Assembly (NCBI GenBank): GCA_002396205.1
Contig: DGXB01000048.1
Span: 1-16,234, forward strand
Direction: 5' to 3'
DNA length: 16,234 nucleotides
Origin: Bacteroidales bacterium UBA4243
Lineage (GTDB): Bacteria; Bacteroidota; Bacteroidia; Bacteroidales; F082
Part shown: in pieces, positions 14,466 through 16,234 of the stretch
Numbering within the stretch: the first letter of the stretch is position 1
How the letters are laid out: the number at the start of each line of letters is the position of its first letter
Made by a program: the position numbers and the translations under genes
The notes under the pieces: model-generated
What the model was told of the DNA's origin: nothing
The model's input: only the letters and a program-made list of their open reading frames with translations
Database searches by the model: none

Positions 14466-15749
14466 ATGAAAAAGAAAAGAAAAATATGGCTGGTCATTTT
14501 GGGCATTGCGGTCGTGGCCGTGGCCATCATGATGATCGTCAATGCCGGCAAGTCGGCCAACAAGGAATTGGTGATCCGCACCCATGTGGTGAACGAATAC
14601 ACCGTTGAGAACACCGTCACCGCCACGGGCACCATCGAGCCGGTTGAGACCGTCGAAGTGGGTACGCAGGTGTCGGGCAAGGTCGAAAAAATTTATGTCG
14701 ACTTCAACGACGAGGTGAAGAAAGGCCAACTGATGGCTGAGCTCGACAAGCAGACCCTCAACCAGAGCCTGAGCCGCGCCAAGGCTAGTCTTACCTCGGC
14801 TGAGAGTCAGCTCAACTACGCAAAATTGACTTACGAGCGCACCAAGCAGCTTTATGAATCCAATGCTGCCACTTTGGCTGCCTACCAAGAGGCGCAAAAC
14901 ACCTACACGCAGGCACAGATGAGCAAGAAGAACGCGCAGGCGGCCTACGACCAAGCGCGTGTCGACTTGGCCTACGCCGAAATCTATTCGCCCATCGACG
15001 GCATCGTGCTCGACCGCGCCGTGGAGGTGGGCCAGACCGTGGCAGCCTCGTTCAGCACACCAACCTTGTTTACTTTGGCCAATGACCTGACCAAGATGCA
15101 GGTGGAGGCCGATGTAGATGAAGCCGACATCGGGCAGGTGAAAACAGGGCAACGTGTGACTTTTACCGTTGACGCCTATATGAATGACGTGTTTGAAGGC
15201 ACCGTGAACCAAATCCGCATGAAACCCACCACGACGAGCAACGTGGTGACCTATACCGTCATTATCGAGGCGCCTAATCCCGACCAAAAACTCTTCCCCG
15301 GCATGACCGCCAGCGTGACCATCGTCACCGAGGAGCAAACGGGACTGGCCGTGCCTGCCGAGGCGCTCAACTTCACACCCGACGAACAGGTGCTGAAGGC
15401 CATCCGTAAGGCTGACAAGCCCGAAGGACAACGTCCCGAACCGCCCCAAGGCGAGCGACCGCAGATGGGCGAAAACGGCACTGCTGGAGCAAGCCATTCC
15501 ATAGTTTGGCTGAAAAAAGGCGACGACATGATGCCGCGCCCCGTCAAGGTGGGCATGAGCGACGGCGCCTACAAGATAATAGAACAAGGCGTGCAAGCCG
15601 GCGATTCGGTGGTGCTTTCGGCCCAATATGTCGTCAAGGAGAAGGAAGTGAAGAAAGGCGAAAACCCCTTCATGCCAGGCCCTCCCGGAAGGAACAAGAG
15701 CAATAGCAGTAACAAGAACGGTGGCGGCCCCGGCGGCCCTCCGGCATAA
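14466..15749 (+). CDS. macA: MacA-like periplasmic adaptor (HlyD family)
   Basis: The 427-residue protein has a basic N-terminus and one transmembrane anchor (about residues 7-26). The two halves of a lipoyl-like domain lie at about 63-92 (VEVGTQVSGKVEKIYV) and 170-196 (YSPIDGIVLDRAVEVGQTV), flanking an alpha-helical hairpin (about 93-165) that contacts the TolC channel. Beta-barrel and membrane-proximal domains follow. Such adaptors link a MacB-type ABC transporter to TolC in macrolide, peptide or toxin export. Two low-complexity segments stand out: a Pro/Gly/Glu-rich stretch (about 313-340) inside the membrane-proximal domain, and a Pro/Gly/Asn-rich tail (about 398-427, with GGGPGGPPA at the end). 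ATG 14466 is preferred to the TTG one codon earlier. The ATPase gene begins 12 nt after the stop. Confidence 0.9.
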   Translation: MKKKRKIWLVILGIAVVAVAIMMIVNAGKSANKELVIRTHVVNEYTVENTVTATGTIEPVETVEVGTQVSGKVEKIYVDFNDEVKKGQLMAELDKQTLNQSLSRAKASLTSAESQLNYAKLTYERTKQLYESNAATLAAYQEAQNTYTQAQMSKKNAQAAYDQARVDLAYAEIYSPIDGIVLDRAVEVGQTVAASFSTPTLFTLANDLTKMQVEADVDEADIGQVKTGQRVTFTVDAYMNDVFEGTVNQIRMKPTTTSNVVTYTVIIEAPNPDQKLFPGMTASVTIVTEEQTGLAVPAEALNFTPDEQVLKAIRKADKPEGQRPEPPQGERPQMGENGTAGASHSIVWLKKGDDMMPRPVKVGMSDGAYKIIEQGVQAGDSVVLSAQYVVKEKEVKKGENPFMPGPPGRNKSNSSNKNGGGPGGPPA

Positions 15750-15761
15750 TCGTATGGAATC

Positions 15762-16234
15762 ATGAGTGAGAAGCCATCCATCATCAAGGTCGAGAACCTC
15801 AAGCGGACGTTTGTCGTTGGGAGCGAGGAAGTCCATGCCCTCAAGGGCGTGTCGTTCGACATCTTCCAGGGCGAGTTTGTGAGCATCATGGGCTCGTCGG
15901 GAAGCGGCAAGTCGACCTTGCTCAACATCCTTGGTTGCCTCGACCAACCCACTTCTGGCGAGTATTACATCGACGGCATTTCGGTTAGGGAACGCACGAA
16001 AAACGAGCTGTCGGACATCCGCAACCGCAAGATTGGCTTTGTGTTCCAGTCCTACAATCTTTTGCCACGCACTTCGGCTTTGGAAAACGTGGAGCTGCCC
16101 TTGGTCTACAACCCCGACGTGTCGCACAAGGAGCGTCACGAGCGGGCGCAACATGCCTTGGAACTCGTTGGGCTGAAAGACCGCATGGGTCACATGCCCA
16201 ACCAGCTTTCGGGCGGTCAGCAGCAGCGCGTGGC
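15762..16234 (+). CDS. macB: MacB-type ABC transporter ATPase, cut by window end
   Basis: The first 157 residues are visible and the gene runs off the window. They form the ATP-binding core of the LolD/MacB class: Walker A GSSGSGKST at 44-52, Q-loop Gln96 in VFQSYNLLPR, and the ABC signature LSGGQQQR at 149-156. Walker B lies beyond the edge. Position after a TolC-like and a MacA-like gene makes a MacB-type exporter most likely. Whether a permease domain is fused, as in canonical MacB, or encoded separately cannot be told here. ATG 15762 is the first start in the frame; an ATG at 15754 hits a stop after two codons. Confidence 0.88.
   Translation, partial: MSEKPSIIKVENLKRTFVVGSEEVHALKGVSFDIFQGEFVSIMGSSGSGKSTLLNILGCLDQPTSGEYYIDGISVRERTKNELSDIRNRKIGFVFQSYNLLPRTSALENVELPLVYNPDVSHKERHERAQHALELVGLKDRMGHMPNQLSGGQQQRV

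Noticed and set aside
13746..16193. Open frame of 815 codons on the minus strand across the efflux operon
   Set aside because: It is antisense to three well-supported genes and has a His/Leu/Val-rich composition typical of the mirror of GC-biased codons. No domain is recognisable.

Overview
The window looks like chromosomal DNA of a Bacteroidota member, most likely an uncultured Bacteroidales of moderate GC. Four things suggest this. Promoters fit the Bacteroidetes sigma-70 type (TTG/TTTG near -33, TAnnTTTG at -7). Strong Shine-Dalgarno sites are mostly absent. One lipoprotein is built only of BACON-like repeats. An outer-membrane protein / TPR / lptC / CorC-HlyC / PpiD gene order that I recall from Bacteroidales is present. 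No phage, IS element, CRISPR array or defence system is visible, and every sizeable gene can be assigned to a family.

Layout. Positions 34-106 (minus) hold a tRNA-Phe with a clear promoter but an acceptor stem that does not pair. Positions 255-7371 (plus) are an envelope-biogenesis block. It holds an outer-membrane beta-barrel protein, a secreted TPR protein, LptC (LPS export), a CNNM/CBS CorC-HlyC family membrane protein, and, behind its own promoter, a PpiD/SurA-type periplasmic folding factor, closed by an intrinsic terminator. Positions 7437-9092 encode a lipoprotein of six BACON-like domains. It meets a convergent C69 dipeptidase gene (9140-10792, minus) at a perfect palindromic bidirectional terminator. 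Next, still on minus, come hemW (10928-12154) and aqpZ (12218-12946). From 13134 to the window end (plus) runs a tripartite efflux operon: TolC-like channel, MacA-like adaptor and MacB-type ATPase, the last cut by the window edge. The aqpZ and tolC-like genes are divergent, each with a recognisable -7 box.

How the genes work together. The first block supplies outer-membrane assembly: LPS transport, barrel folding and envelope proteins. The efflux operon builds an inner-to-outer membrane export machine. The remaining genes handle peptide degradation, heme trafficking and water flux.

Most notable observations: hemW carries two separate in-frame insertions of repetitive DNA, one a palindrome encoding a CGLDPQSP-type peptide and one a cluster of short direct repeats that includes an 8-bp unit able to shift frame. 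A 13-bp perfect hairpin followed by TTTT lies inside the signal-peptide codons of lptC, right after a TTG start that abuts the upstream stop. The tRNA-Phe has a chimeric-looking acceptor stem. The aquaporin ends in a C-x2-C-x3-C-x2-C tail. I found no convincing wholly new system; these are local oddities in otherwise ordinary core genes.
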